Notes under the pieces: generated by a model
What the model saw: the letters and a program-made list of their open reading frames with translations, nothing else
What the model was told of the DNA's origin: nothing
Databases searched by the model: none
Translations under genes and position numbers: made by a program
Source: Phycisphaerales bacterium
GTDB taxonomy: Bacteria > Planctomycetota > Phycisphaerae > Sedimentisphaerales > Anaerobacaceae
Direction of reading: 5' to 3'
Assembly (NCBI GenBank): GCA_003141315.1
Contig: PLLP01000002.1
Coordinates: forward strand, 336,338-400,337
Length of the DNA: 64,000 nt
Shown: piece after piece, positions 27,289 to 36,148 of the stretch
Layout: each line of letters starts with the position of its first letter
Numbering within the stretch: the first letter of the stretch is position 1

Positions 27289-27675
27289 GTGATTCAAACA
27301 CGAACAATGGTGGATATCTCCGATAACTCAGGAGTGAGAATAGCGCAGTGTATAAGGGTGCTCGGCAAGAACACAAGCCGGCGACGAAACACCAGGTCCA
27401 AGGCGGGTATAGGCGATGTCATTTGTGTGGCGATTAAAAAATGGCTGCCGACCTGTCAGCTGAATAACAAGAAAGTTCATCGCTGCGTAGTAATCAGGAC
27501 CAAGCATCCCGTAAGGAGGCCTGACGGCAGCTATGTAAGATTCGACAGCAATGCGGCGGTTATGATAGACGGTGAAGGCAATCCCGTTGGCACCAGGATT
27601 TTCGGAGCGGTCGCGAGAGAACTGCGTGAGAAAAATTTTATGAAGATTATTTCGCTGGCAAGCGAAGTGGTTTAG
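27289..27675 (+). CDS. rplN: Ribosomal protein uL14
   Basis: 128 residues. GTG start at 27289, preceded by GAAGGGA; it gives MIQTRTMVDISDNSGVRIAQ, which aligns with the family's MIQMQT start, so the next ATG six codons in is not used. C-terminal GTRIFGAVARELREKNFMKI is canonical. Forms an intersubunit bridge. Confidence 0.95.
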   Translation: MIQTRTMVDISDNSGVRIAQCIRVLGKNTSRRRNTRSKAGIGDVICVAIKKWLPTCQLNNKKVHRCVVIRTKHPVRRPDGSYVRFDSNAAVMIDGEGNPVGTRIFGAVARELREKNFMKIISLASEVV

Positions 27676-27693
27676 AGGCTGGTTACAGATAAA

Positions 27694-28032
27694 ATGGCGC
27701 GAAACATAAAGAAAAACGATACAGTGCAGATTATTACCGGCGATGACAAGGGTATGACGGGAACAGTTCTGCGGGTAATTCCGAAGAAGGGCAAAGTCGT
27801 AGTGCAGGGGCTTAACGTGGCGTTAAAGCATGTAAGGCCGTCGAGGAAAAATCCGCAGGGAGGCCGCGTCAAGGTTGAGCAGCCGATGAATATAAGCAAT
27901 GTCCTGCCGGTAAATCCGAAAAGCTCGAAAGGAACAAGGGTGCATTTCAAAACCGAACCGGACGGCTCGAAGAAAAGGTTTGCTGCCGATGGTACGGAGC
28001 TTGGTGTTGTTGTTAAGAAAAAAGAATCATAA
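27694..28032 (+). CDS. rplX: Ribosomal protein uL24
   Basis: 112 residues. KOW motif at the N-terminus (KNDTVQIITGDDKGMTGTVL) and GLNVALKHVRPSRKNPQGG in the middle. Assembly initiator of the 50S. Starts 18 bases after rplN. Confidence 0.95.
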   Translation: MARNIKKNDTVQIITGDDKGMTGTVLRVIPKKGKVVVQGLNVALKHVRPSRKNPQGGRVKVEQPMNISNVLPVNPKSSKGTRVHFKTEPDGSKKRFAADGTELGVVVKKKES

Positions 28033-28065
28033 GACTTATACGAGGTTTTTTGCGTAAAGACAAAA

Positions 28066-28617
28066 ATGGCAAGGTTAAAAGATTTATATAAATCGAAGGT
28101 TGTGCCGCAGCTGATAAAGGAATTCGGATACAGCAGTGCGATGGCAGTGCCGAAGATTGAGAAAATTGTTATCTCAATGGGAGTAGGCAAGGCGGCGGCG
28201 GATAAAAAATTCCTGGAACTCGCCAAGGCCGACCTGACGTTGATAGCGGGGCAGATGCCTATGGTCTGCAAGGCCAAAAAAAGCATCTCCAACTTCAAGG
28301 TTCGCGAAGGTCAGGAGACAGGCCTGAAGGTGACTATTCGCAAAAGCCGGATGTACGAATTTATGGACAGGCTCATCAGTCTGGCGATTCCGCGAGTGAG
28401 AGACTTCAGGGGTCTCGACCCAACCGGCTTTGACGGCAGGGGCAATTACTCGATGGGATTATCAGAACAGACAGTTTTCCCTGAGATAGACACCGCCAAG
28501 GTTGAGTTTCAGCAGGGTATGAATATTACGTTTGTGACGACGGCTTCTACCGATGCAGAGGCCAGGCGAATGCTGGTTTTGTTCGGGATGCCGTTCAAAA
28601 CTCCGCAGGAAAAATAA
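28066..28617 (+). CDS. rplE: Ribosomal protein uL5
   Basis: 183 residues, binds 5S r[37 protein letters not shown], and [20 protein letters not shown] are family signatures. The C-terminus ([12 protein letters not shown]) is normal. Confidence 0.97.
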   Translation: MARLKDLYKSKVVPQLIKEFGYSSAMAVPKIEKIVISMGVGKAAADKKFLELAKADLTLIAGQMPMVCKAKKSISNFKVREGQETGLKVTIRKSRMYEFMDRLISLAIPRVRDFRGLDPTGFDGRGNYSMGLSEQTVFPEIDTAKVEFQQGMNITFVTTASTDAEARRMLVLFGMPFKTPQEK

Positions 28618-28640
28618 CAGTATTTTTGCAGGATAAATGG

Positions 28641-28826
28641 ATGTCGACAAAGGCGCTGGAAAATAAGGCAAGAAAAAAACCCAAATTCAGGGTGAGGCAT
28701 TATACCAGGTGCGAGCTGTGCGGCAGGAGCAGGGCGGTTTATCGTAAATTCAAGATTTGCAGAATCTGCTTTAGGAAACTCGCCAATGAGGGCAAGCTTC
28801 CAGGTGTGCAGAAGGCCAGCTGGTAA
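28641..28826 (+). CDS. rpsN: Ribosomal protein uS14, zinc-binding type
   Basis: 61 residues. ATG at 28641, with AGGA 7 bases before it; another ATG at 28637 is out of frame. It is the short zinc form: [20 protein letters not shown] provides the four Cys, and the end is LPGVQKASW. Position between rplE and rpsH is standard. Confidence 0.95.
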   Translation: MSTKALENKARKKPKFRVRHYTRCELCGRSRAVYRKFKICRICFRKLANEGKLPGVQKASW

Positions 28827-28869
28827 TTTAGTCTCAATTGTAGAGGCTTACAGACAGAAGGAAAGGTTT

Positions 28870-29271
28870 ATGAGTTTTTTTAATGACCCGATTGCTGATA
28901 TGTTGACGAGGATTCGCAACGGTCTGCGTATCAGAAGCAGCACCGTTAACGTGAAGGCCTCAAAGGTTTGCCAGGGCCTGGCGGATGTCCTGAAGAGCGA
29001 AGGATACATAGTCGATTACGACAGGATTGATGACGGAAAACAGGGGATGTTGAGAATCACCCTGAAGTATGATGAAAATGGTGACCCTGTTGTGGAATCG
29101 ATAAAGAGGATAAGCAAGCTCGGCAAAAGGGTTTATTCGCCGGTGGAAAAGCTTCCGGTTGTGTTGAATGGAATGGGAATTTCCATCGTATCGACCAGCA
29201 AGGGAGTAATGAGTGACAGGCAATGCCGCAAGGCTAATATCGGCGGCGAGATACTTTGTACGGTATATTAA
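28870..29271 (+). CDS. rpsH: Ribosomal protein uS8
   Basis: 133 residues. ATG at 28870 with GGAAAGG upstream, giving MSFFNDPIADMLTRIRNGL. C-terminal block GISIVSTSKGVMSDRQCRK. Binds 16S rRNA helix 21; in E. coli it also represses the spc operon. rplF begins one base after its stop, suggesting coupling. Confidence 0.96.
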   Translation: MSFFNDPIADMLTRIRNGLRIRSSTVNVKASKVCQGLADVLKSEGYIVDYDRIDDGKQGMLRITLKYDENGDPVVESIKRISKLGKRVYSPVEKLPVVLNGMGISIVSTSKGVMSDRQCRKANIGGEILCTVY

Positions 29272-29272
29272 T

Positions 29273-29851
29273 ATGAGCAGAATTGGAAAAAGACCAGTAG
29301 AAATACCGGCGGCTGTCAAGGCAGAATTGAACGGTCGGATTATTAAGATAAAAGGACCGCTCGGCGAGCTTTCGCTGGATTGCCATCCGAAGGTTAAAGT
29401 AAAGATTGACGGCTCGAAGGTTATTGTCGAGAACGAGAACCGCTCCGACAAGTTTGCCTGCCAGCTTCACGGAACCACCCGTGCGTTGATTGCCAATATG
29501 GTCAAGGGCGTCACCGATGGCTACCAGAAGCGATTGCAGATTTTTGGAACAGGTTTCAACCTGAAAGTGGCGGGAAACAAGCTTTTGCTGCAGGTTGGTT
29601 TCTGCAATCCGGCTGAGGTTGAGATTCCGAAGGAAATAAAGATAAATATTGAAGCGGCTGCAACCAAAGGCGACGATACGCCTGCCGTTTTTACGGTTTC
29701 CGGGCTTGACAAGGCTCTTGTGGGGCAGTTTGCCTCTATGGTTCGCGCTGTCAATCCGCCGGAACCTTATAAAGGTAAGGGCATTCGATACGCTGACGAG
29801 CTTGTGAAGAGAAAAGTCGGCAAGTCCTTTACTTCAGGCTCGGCTACGTAG
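29273..29851 (+). CDS. rplF: Ribosomal protein uL6
   Basis: 192 residues. ATG at 29273 gives MSRIGKRPVEIPAAVKAEL. Two repeated domains; the second carries VRAVNPPEPYKGKGIRYADE. The C-terminus ends a little later than in E. coli. Near the sarcin-ricin loop. Confidence 0.96.
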   Translation: MSRIGKRPVEIPAAVKAELNGRIIKIKGPLGELSLDCHPKVKVKIDGSKVIVENENRSDKFACQLHGTTRALIANMVKGVTDGYQKRLQIFGTGFNLKVAGNKLLLQVGFCNPAEVEIPKEIKINIEAAATKGDDTPAVFTVSGLDKALVGQFASMVRAVNPPEPYKGKGIRYADELVKRKVGKSFTSGSAT

Positions 29852-29905
29852 GCCTTTGCTTAATTGCAGCTTTTTTGCCCTTTTGTGGGCTTGTGGGAAT
29901 GGTTA

Positions 29906-30277
29906 ATGAAAAAAAGTGATAGAATAGAAAAAGCGACAATCAGACGCAAACATCATGTTCGCAGGAATGTGGTCGGCACATCCGACAGACCAAGGTTGTC
30001 GGTGTTCCGGTCTAACAGGCATATTTATGTTCAGATTATTGACGACGTGGCGGGCCTGACTCTCGCATCGGCAAGCACTCGTAGCAAGGCCGTTGCTGGT
30101 CAGCTTCATCAGAAGACCGGCAACAAGAAGGCGGCAGAGGCTATCGGTGAGGCCATTGCCAAGCAGGCAACAGGCGTCGGAATTAAATGCGTCTGTTTTG
30201 ACCGCAACAGGTACAAGTTTCACGGCAGGGTAAAAGCCCTCGCTGATGCCGCGAGAAAAGCGGGTTTGGTTTTTTAG
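29906..30277 (+). CDS. rplR: Ribosomal protein uL18
   Basis: 123 residues, 5S rRNA binder. ATG at 29906 ([19 protein letters not shown]). Conserved [20 protein letters not shown] and the C-terminal [20 protein letters not shown]. The frame is open upstream but the earlier Met does not match the family. Confidence 0.95.
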   Translation: MKKSDRIEKATIRRKHHVRRNVVGTSDRPRLSVFRSNRHIYVQIIDDVAGLTLASASTRSKAVAGQLHQKTGNKKAAEAIGEAIAKQATGVGIKCVCFDRNRYKFHGRVKALADAARKAGLVF

Positions 30278-30297
30278 GCAATTGACGGAGATATAAA

Positions 30298-30816
30298 TTG
30301 GCTGAGCAGGCAGTAAAATTTATTGAACAGCAGGAACGTCCTTTTGAAGATACTACGGTAAAGATATACCGCAGTTCGAAGGTCGTAAAGGGCGGACGGA
30401 ATTTTAGTTTCGAGGCCCTTGTTGTCGTAGGCGACCGCAACGGTACCGTTGGTATCGGCTATGCGAAGGCAAACGAAGTGCCTAATTCAGTGGAAAAAGG
30501 CATTAAGGATGCCAAGAAATCATTGCATAAGATTCCGCTTGACGGCCGCACGGTTCCGCACCAGGTTGTTGGTAAATTTGGTTCAACAAGGATTATTATT
30601 TTGCCGGCCAGTCCCGGCACGGGCGTTATTGCGGGTTCCAGTGCAAGAGCGGTGCTCGAATATGCAGGCGTGATGGATGTTCTTACGAAGGTTTATGGAA
30701 GTACGTCGGCGAAGAATGTTGTAAAGGCCACGATGAACGGTCTGATGAAATTGCGCAACAAGGATACGGTTGCAGCCAGGCGTGGTGTTGAAATTGATGT
30801 GGTAAAAAGGTGGTGA
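30298..30816 (+). CDS. rpsE: Ribosomal protein uS5
   Basis: 172 residues, starts at TTG (30298) with ACGGAG 7 bases upstream; no ATG or GTG gives the conserved N-terminus. dsRBD-like domain with SFEALVVVGDRNGTVGIGYA, then PASPGTGVIAGSSARAVLEY. Involved in decoding accuracy. In most bacteria rpmD (uL30) comes next; here rplO begins 6 bases after the stop. Confidence 0.95.
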   Translation: MAEQAVKFIEQQERPFEDTTVKIYRSSKVVKGGRNFSFEALVVVGDRNGTVGIGYAKANEVPNSVEKGIKDAKKSLHKIPLDGRTVPHQVVGKFGSTRIIILPASPGTGVIAGSSARAVLEYAGVMDVLTKVYGSTSAKNVVKATMNGLMKLRNKDTVAARRGVEIDVVKRW

Positions 30817-30822
30817 TGTAGG

Positions 30823-31266
30823 ATGTCTATTTCACAGATTATGGCCATTGCGGGCAAATATAAGGCGAGGAAACGGATAGGCAGAGGCCGCGGTTCCGGA
30901 CAAGGCAAGACCAGTGGCAAGGGACATAAGGGGCAGAACAGCCGCAGCGGCGCACCTACGCTTGTAATGAGAGAAGGCGGACAGATGCCCCTGTTTCGCA
31001 GAATCCCTAAACGCGGGTTTAATAATTATAATTTTGCCATACGTTATATGGTTGTCAACGTCGAACAGCTGGAATGCTTTAATGACGGCGCCGTTGTCGG
31101 TATCGAGCAGCTTATCGATGCCGGCATTATTAATAATGCGAACCAGAAGGTTAAGATTCTGGGAGACGGCGAACTTACCAAGAGTCTTAAGGTGGAAGCG
31201 CACAGGTTCAGCAAAAACGCAGAGCAGAAGATTGTTGCTTGCGGCGGAGCTGTGAAGGTACTGTGA
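30823..31266 (+). CDS. rplO: Ribosomal protein uL15
   Basis: 147 residues. Basic, Gly-rich N-terminus RKRIGRGRGSGQGKTSGKGH and C-terminal KVEAHRFSKNAEQKIVACGG. Follows rpsE directly, with no rpmD between them. Confidence 0.95.
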   Translation: MSISQIMAIAGKYKARKRIGRGRGSGQGKTSGKGHKGQNSRSGAPTLVMREGGQMPLFRRIPKRGFNNYNFAIRYMVVNVEQLECFNDGAVVGIEQLIDAGIINNANQKVKILGDGELTKSLKVEAHRFSKNAEQKIVACGGAVKVL

Positions 31267-31305
31267 AGCCAGTATATATAATATTAGGAAACCGAAAAGA
31301 GTAAT

Positions 31306-32664
31306 ATGCTTCGAACTGTTGTCAACATATTTAAAATACCGGATTTACGCAGCAAGCTTTTATTTACGATTTCAATGCTCGTGATATTCAGGATTGGTTC
31401 GCACATACCTGTTCCAGGTTTTAAATATCAGGAGCTAAGTTACGCAGCCGGCACTGAAGGGGCACTGGGCAGGGCTGTCGAGTATATGCAGATGCTTACG
31501 GGCGGTATGCTCGGCAGATGTACTTTGTTCGGCCTCGGCATTATGCCTTATATTACCGCTTCGATTATTTTAATGCTGCTGGCGGAGGTCTGGCCGGTAT
31601 TGAAAAAGCTCAGGCAGGAAGGGCAGGCCGGCTACAAGAAGATTAATGAATATACCCGTTATCTTACAGTGGTTGTATGCGTCATACAGGCGATGTTTTA
31701 TATGAAATTTTTCTACTCGACCGGCTACACTTACACTGGTATGTGGACGCAGGCCCTGCTGATGGGTATTGTCGGGATGACCGCAGGAACGGTTTTCCTG
31801 ATGTGGATTGGCGAGCAGATTGATGAATATGGCATCGGCAACGGCATCAGTCTTATTATTATGGCAGGCATCATTGCGAGGTTGCCCTGGGCGATTCAGG
31901 ACCTGGCAAAACTCGTTAAATTTAATGTCGGCGGTTCCGAAGCAGGCGCTATCGGGCCGGGAAAACTTTTAGTACTGATGTGCTCTTTTGTGTCCATAGT
32001 TGCGGGCGTTATCCTCATAACGCAGGCACAGCGGCGCATCCCGATACAACAGGCAAAACAGGTAAGGGGGATGAAGATGTACGGCGGACAGAGGCATTAC
32101 CTGCCGCTTCGGGTTAATCACGGCGGCGTGATGCCTATTATCTTCGCTTCCAGCTTTATGATGTTTGTGCCGGTGCTTGCAGGTTATATGAGGAGCGCAT
32201 TTGAAAGAGGCGGACAGGTCGGGTTCTTTACGAATTTGGCGCAGCTGCTGCAGTATGACGGTTACGTTTATTGTGTTCTTTATATGATGTTGATAGTTCT
32301 GTTCGCGTATTTCTGGGTTTCCGTTCAGTTCCAGCCCAAAGATATGGCGAAAAATCTTCAGGATTCAGGCAGTTTCATACCGGGACTTCGGCCCGGCAGG
32401 CGAACTGCCGAGTATCTCGAAACGGTAATGGGAAAGGTCACTTTTTATGGCGGCTCTTTCCTGGCAATAATTGCCGTTGTGCCTGATGTGGTGACAAATT
32501 CGCTCGGCATACCGTCCCGTATAACCAACTTTTTGGGCGGCACGGGACTTTTGATTGTTGTGAGCGTCTCGCTCGATTTGGTTCAGAGAATAGAAGCAAA
32601 TCTTCTGATGCGAAGTTACGAAGGGTTCAGTTCTTCCGGCAGGATTAAAGGGGCGTATGCATGA
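31306..32664 (+). CDS. secY: Preprotein translocase subunit SecY
   Basis: 452 residues with ten predicted membrane helices; central channel of the Sec translocon, partner of SecE (6296). Blocks: RIGSHIPVPG near the start, the plug/TM2 region with GRCTLFGLGIMPYITASII, GIGNGISLIIMAGI and QARQIPVQ-like AQRRIPIQQAKQVRG in the cytosolic loop. Overlaps adk by 4 bases (ATGA), the classic secY-adk coupling. Confidence 0.97.
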   Translation: MLRTVVNIFKIPDLRSKLLFTISMLVIFRIGSHIPVPGFKYQELSYAAGTEGALGRAVEYMQMLTGGMLGRCTLFGLGIMPYITASIILMLLAEVWPVLKKLRQEGQAGYKKINEYTRYLTVVVCVIQAMFYMKFFYSTGYTYTGMWTQALLMGIVGMTAGTVFLMWIGEQIDEYGIGNGISLIIMAGIIARLPWAIQDLAKLVKFNVGGSEAGAIGPGKLLVLMCSFVSIVAGVILITQAQRRIPIQQAKQVRGMKMYGGQRHYLPLRVNHGGVMPIIFASSFMMFVPVLAGYMRSAFERGGQVGFFTNLAQLLQYDGYVYCVLYMMLIVLFAYFWVSVQFQPKDMAKNLQDSGSFIPGLRPGRRTAEYLETVMGKVTFYGGSFLAIIAVVPDVVTNSLGIPSRITNFLGGTGLLIVVSVSLDLVQRIEANLLMRSYEGFSSSGRIKGAYA

Positions 32665-33329
32665 GGATAGTTTTATTGGGCGCTCCGGGAGCAGGAAAAG
32701 GAACTCATTGTAAAAAAATTGTCGAGCGTTTTGGACTGCAGCACCTTTCCAGCGGCGATATACTGCGGCAGGAAAGGACAAAAGGAACCGAGCTCGGCAA
32801 AAAGGCGCAGAGTTTTATGGATTCAGGCGGTCTTGTGCCTGACCAGATAGTAGTTGATATGATGGTGTCGGCTATAAAGCAGGCATCAACGAAGGGTTTT
32901 GTGCTGGATGGTTTCCCGAGAACGGTCAATCAGGCGCGTCAGCTTGATGAGTCGCTCACGAAGGCAGGCCGGCAGATTGATGTGATTTTGAATTTAATTG
33001 TTGATGACGGTATGGTGGTGGCAAGGATAACAGGGCGAAGAAGCTGCCCGAAGTGTGGCGCGGTGTATCATATTGCGAATATGAAGCCCAAAAAGGACGG
33101 CATCTGTGATAAGTGCGGCAGCAATCTTGTCCAGAGACCTGACGATACCGAGAAAGTGGTCGAAAACAGGCTTAAGAATTATTACGACCAGACGGCTCCT
33201 GTAGTTGATTATTATAAGGCAAACAACACGGTTTATGATGTTGATGCCAACGGGAAGCCTGAAGATATTGCCGCTGAAATGTTTAATATGCTGGAAGGTT
33301 TGCCCGCAGAACAAAAGAGACGGTCTTAA
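32661..33329 (+). CDS. adk: Adenylate kinase
   Basis: 222 residues; 2 ADP = ATP + AMP. P-loop GAPGAGKGT (7-15), AMP site HLSSGDILR, and the Arg motif DGFPRT. The LID domain has a zinc site: CPKCGAVYH and CDKCG, the long four-Cys form. Start overlaps the secY stop by 4 bases. Confidence 0.97.
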   Translation: MRIVLLGAPGAGKGTHCKKIVERFGLQHLSSGDILRQERTKGTELGKKAQSFMDSGGLVPDQIVVDMMVSAIKQASTKGFVLDGFPRTVNQARQLDESLTKAGRQIDVILNLIVDDGMVVARITGRRSCPKCGAVYHIANMKPKKDGICDKCGSNLVQRPDDTEKVVENRLKNYYDQTAPVVDYYKANNTVYDVDANGKPEDIAAEMFNMLEGLPAEQKRRS

Positions 33330-33360
33330 TTCGTCTTTATATATAAGAGATGTAAAATAA

Positions 33361-34140
33361 ATGGCTATAACTTTGCGAAGCCCAAGAGAGATTGAGCTGA
33401 TGCGTAAGGCGGGCAGGGTTGTGGCCGAGGTTCTTTCAAAATTAAAAGAGGCTGCAAAACCGTCAGTAAATACTGCCCAGCTCGATTTGCTTGCCAGGCA
33501 GGTGGCGGCTGATGCCGGTGCGGAAAATTTGTTTCTTGGTGTTAAGGCTTCCGCATCCCAGAGACCGTTTCCCGGTGCGATTTGTGCGTCGATTAATGAG
33601 CAGGTCGTTCACGGGATACCGTCTAATGAGGCCGTCCTGCGGGAAGGCGACATAATCAGTATCGATTATGGCGCAAAGCTCGCCGGCTATTGTGCGGATG
33701 CGGCGATAACGGTCGGCGTCGGCGAAGTATCCGAGGTTAATCGCAGGCTCATGGAAGTCACCAAAGGCGCATTGGATATTGCGATTGCCGGGGCAAGGCC
33801 GAATGTAAAGTGGAGCGCGATTGCGGGCAGGATGCAGCGGTTTGTAGAGTCGGCAGGTTTTTCGGTGGTAAGGGAGCTTGTCGGGCACGGTATAGGAAGG
33901 CAGATGCACGAAGAGCCTCAGGTGCCGAATTATGTAAGCCGCGAGCTTCTGGAAAATGACTTTACCCTCGCCGAAGGGTTCGTTTTTGCGGTTGAGCCGA
34001 TGATAAATGTCGGAACAAGCGCTATTCGAACATTAAGAGACGGCTGGACAATCGTCACCAGGGATGGAAAATGTTCCGCTCATTTTGAGCATACGATAGT
34101 GATAACAAAGGGCGGCTGCGAGGTCCTGACTGCCGGATGA
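33361..34140 (+). CDS. map: Methionine aminopeptidase, type I
   Basis: 259 residues; removes the initiator Met. The five metal ligands are in SIDYGAKLAGYCADAA (two Asp), GHGIGRQMHEEP (His), FAVEPMIN (Glu) and EHTIVIT (Glu). The catalytic His lies in QVVHGIP. Between adk and infA, the usual place. Confidence 0.96.
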   Translation: MAITLRSPREIELMRKAGRVVAEVLSKLKEAAKPSVNTAQLDLLARQVAADAGAENLFLGVKASASQRPFPGAICASINEQVVHGIPSNEAVLREGDIISIDYGAKLAGYCADAAITVGVGEVSEVNRRLMEVTKGALDIAIAGARPNVKWSAIAGRMQRFVESAGFSVVRELVGHGIGRQMHEEPQVPNYVSRELLENDFTLAEGFVFAVEPMINVGTSAIRTLRDGWTIVTRDGKCSAHFEHTIVITKGGCEVLTAG

Positions 34141-34178
34141 GTAGAAAAAAACGCAGGAATTATTAACTGCGAGGCAAT

Positions 34179-34394
34179 ATGGCGAAAAAGGATGCGATAA
34201 GGTTGCAGGCCAAGGTGCTTGAAGCCCTGCCCAATGCGATGTTCAGGGTTCAGCTTGAGAATGGCCATCAGGTAATGGCCCATGTATCGGGCAAGATGAG
34301 GATGAATTTTATCCGCATCCTGCCGGGCGATACGGTTGTAGTGGAATTGTCGCCTTATGATTTGAACAGGGGCAGAATAATTCTGAGAAGCTGA
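34179..34394 (+). CDS. infA: Translation initiation factor IF-1
   Basis: 71 residues, single S1-type OB fold binding the 30S A site. [20 protein letters not shown] and [20 protein letters not shown] are nearly invariant. Start ATG at 34179 with GAGG upstream. Confidence 0.97.
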   Translation: MAKKDAIRLQAKVLEALPNAMFRVQLENGHQVMAHVSGKMRMNFIRILPGDTVVVELSPYDLNRGRIILRS

Positions 34395-34433
34395 CAGTTG
34401 AATAAGTAAAATTAAAAAAGGTTGTAAATTGCG

Positions 34434-34547
34434 ATGAAAGTAAGAAGTTCAGTAAAACGTATATGTGAGAATTGCAGGATAGTCCGCCGCAAGGGCGTTG
34501 TGCATGTGATATGTTCTAATCCCAGGCACAAGCAGCGGCAGGGCTAA
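34434..34547 (+). CDS. rpmJ: Ribosomal protein bL36
   Basis: 37 residues, too short for most gene finders. [20 protein letters not shown], then [12 protein letters not shown]. Zinc ligands Cys11, Cys14, Cys27 and His32 are all present. Lies between infA and rpsM as in most bacteria. Confidence 0.96.
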   Translation: MKVRSSVKRICENCRIVRRKGVVHVICSNPRHKQRQG

Positions 34548-34584
34548 TGCGAATTTTTTGTTGGCACTGTAAAAAGGAGCTGAT

Positions 34585-34971
34585 ATGCCGCGTGTGGTAG
34601 GCGTTGATATCCCGGAGAAGAAGGCGATATGGGTTGCGCTGACGTATGTCTACGGTATTGGCAGACATTCGTCGATGGAAATCCTCAAAGAGGCCAAGGT
34701 TGAGCCGTCGAGAAAGGCTAACAAGATTACCGAAGATGAGCTTAGCCGGATAACTCAGATTATTGACCGCAAATATCTTGTGGGCGGACAGCTTCGCAGG
34801 GATATTTCCCAGAATATCTCCAGGCTTAAGGAAATTAGCTGCTACAGGGGAATGAGGCATAAGAAAAATCTGCCGGTAAGAGGCCAGAGGACCCGCACCA
34901 ATGCAAGAACCAGAAAGGGTCCGCGAAGAACTGTTGCAGGAAAGAAGAGCGTTAAAGAAACCCGCGGCTAA
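34585..34971 (+). CDS. rpsM: Ribosomal protein uS13
   Basis: 128 residues. N-terminal PRVVGVDIPEKKAIWVALTY with the helix-two-turn-helix YGIGRHSS; C-terminal basic tail LPVRGQRTRTNARTRKGPRR reaches the P-site tRNA. AAGGAG precedes the ATG. Confidence 0.97.
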   Translation: MPRVVGVDIPEKKAIWVALTYVYGIGRHSSMEILKEAKVEPSRKANKITEDELSRITQIIDRKYLVGGQLRRDISQNISRLKEISCYRGMRHKKNLPVRGQRTRTNARTRKGPRRTVAGKKSVKETRG

Positions 34972-34986
34972 TAAGGAAGTCTTTTT

Positions 34987-35367
34987 ATGGCAAAAAATGT
35001 AAAACGAAAAATAAAACGAAATGTGGCAAAAGCGGTTGTGCATATCAAGGCGACGTTTAACAATACCTTGCTTACGATTACCGACGCAAACGGCGACACA
35101 ATCTGCACAAGCTCTGCCGGCTGTGTCGGGTTTAAGGGTTCTCGCAAGAGTACCCCGTTTGCCGCCCAGCAGGCCGCGATGCGATGCGCCAATAATGCTA
35201 TGCGATACGGAGTAAGAGAAGTTGAAATAAAAGTCAAAGGTCCCGGCAGCGGTCGTGAATCGGCCATATCTGCGCTTCAGCAGGCCGGTCTGCGTATAGC
35301 ATCTATAGAAGATATTACACCGGTGCCTCATAATGGTTGCCGGCCGCCGAAAAGAAGAAGAGTATAA
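34987..35367 (+). CDS. rpsK: Ribosomal protein uS11
   Basis: 126 residues, 30S platform. [49 protein letters not shown] and the ending [15 protein letters not shown] are canonical. Confidence 0.97.
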   Translation: MAKNVKRKIKRNVAKAVVHIKATFNNTLLTITDANGDTICTSSAGCVGFKGSRKSTPFAAQQAAMRCANNAMRYGVREVEIKVKGPGSGRESAISALQQAGLRIASIEDITPVPHNGCRPPKRRRV

Positions 35368-35392
35368 TTTTATTTGGAGTTAAATAAAAAGA

Positions 35393-36025
35393 ATGGGTCG
35401 TTATCTTGAATCATCGTGTAAATTGTGCCGCCGGGAAGGCATCAAGCTGATGCTCAAGGGTATCCGCTGCGAGACAGCTAAATGCCCCGTCGAAAAAAAG
35501 CAGAAAAACCTCGCTCCCGGTATGCACGGGTGGCGCAGAGGCAGGCCCAGCGAGTATGGTGTCCGTCTGCGTGAGACTCAGAAGGTAAAACGGTATTACG
35601 GCATTTTAGACAGGCAGTTTATGAGATATTTTCAGCTTGCTGAAAAATCGCATGGTAATACCGGCCAGATGCTTTTGCAGATTCTCGAGCGAAGGCTCGA
35701 CAACGTCGTTTATAAGCTTAACTGGGCTCCTTCCCGCAAGGGTGCAAGGGAGCTGATTGTTCAGGGGCATATATGTGTTAACGGCAGGAAGGTTGACATC
35801 GGCAGTTTTTCTATTTCTGTTGGCGATAAGATTACCGTTAAAAATTCTCCGAAAAGTTCCAAAAAAGTTAAACAACAGCTGGAAAGCAATCCCAATTTTA
35901 CCGTTCAGAGCTGGCTTCAGCTTGACAGGGAAAAGCCGGAAGCGACGATTGTTGCGCTGCCTGGCAGGGATGACATCCAGATTCCGATTGAAGAACAGCT
36001 GATTGTTGAGTTCTGTGCGAGGTAA
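35393..36025 (+). CDS. rpsD: Ribosomal protein uS4
   Basis: 210 residues; 16S 5'-domain assembly initiator. It keeps the N-terminal four-Cys zinc pattern (CKLCRREG, IRCETAKCP). S4 domain: ERRLDNVVYKLNWAPSRKGA, RELIVQGHICVNGRKV. C-terminal EEQLIVEFCAR is normal. Confidence 0.97.
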   Translation: MGRYLESSCKLCRREGIKLMLKGIRCETAKCPVEKKQKNLAPGMHGWRRGRPSEYGVRLRETQKVKRYYGILDRQFMRYFQLAEKSHGNTGQMLLQILERRLDNVVYKLNWAPSRKGARELIVQGHICVNGRKVDIGSFSISVGDKITVKNSPKSSKKVKQQLESNPNFTVQSWLQLDREKPEATIVALPGRDDIQIPIEEQLIVEFCAR

Positions 36026-36148
36026 AAAACGATTAAAAGCGATTTAAGACGGTAAAGCGGCTGATATGCGAAAGTTGCTGTCAGGGATGAACCATTGAGG
36101 GTTTCTTTTTTTGTGCTTTACTCGTAGCATCTGTTTCAGGAGGCAAAT

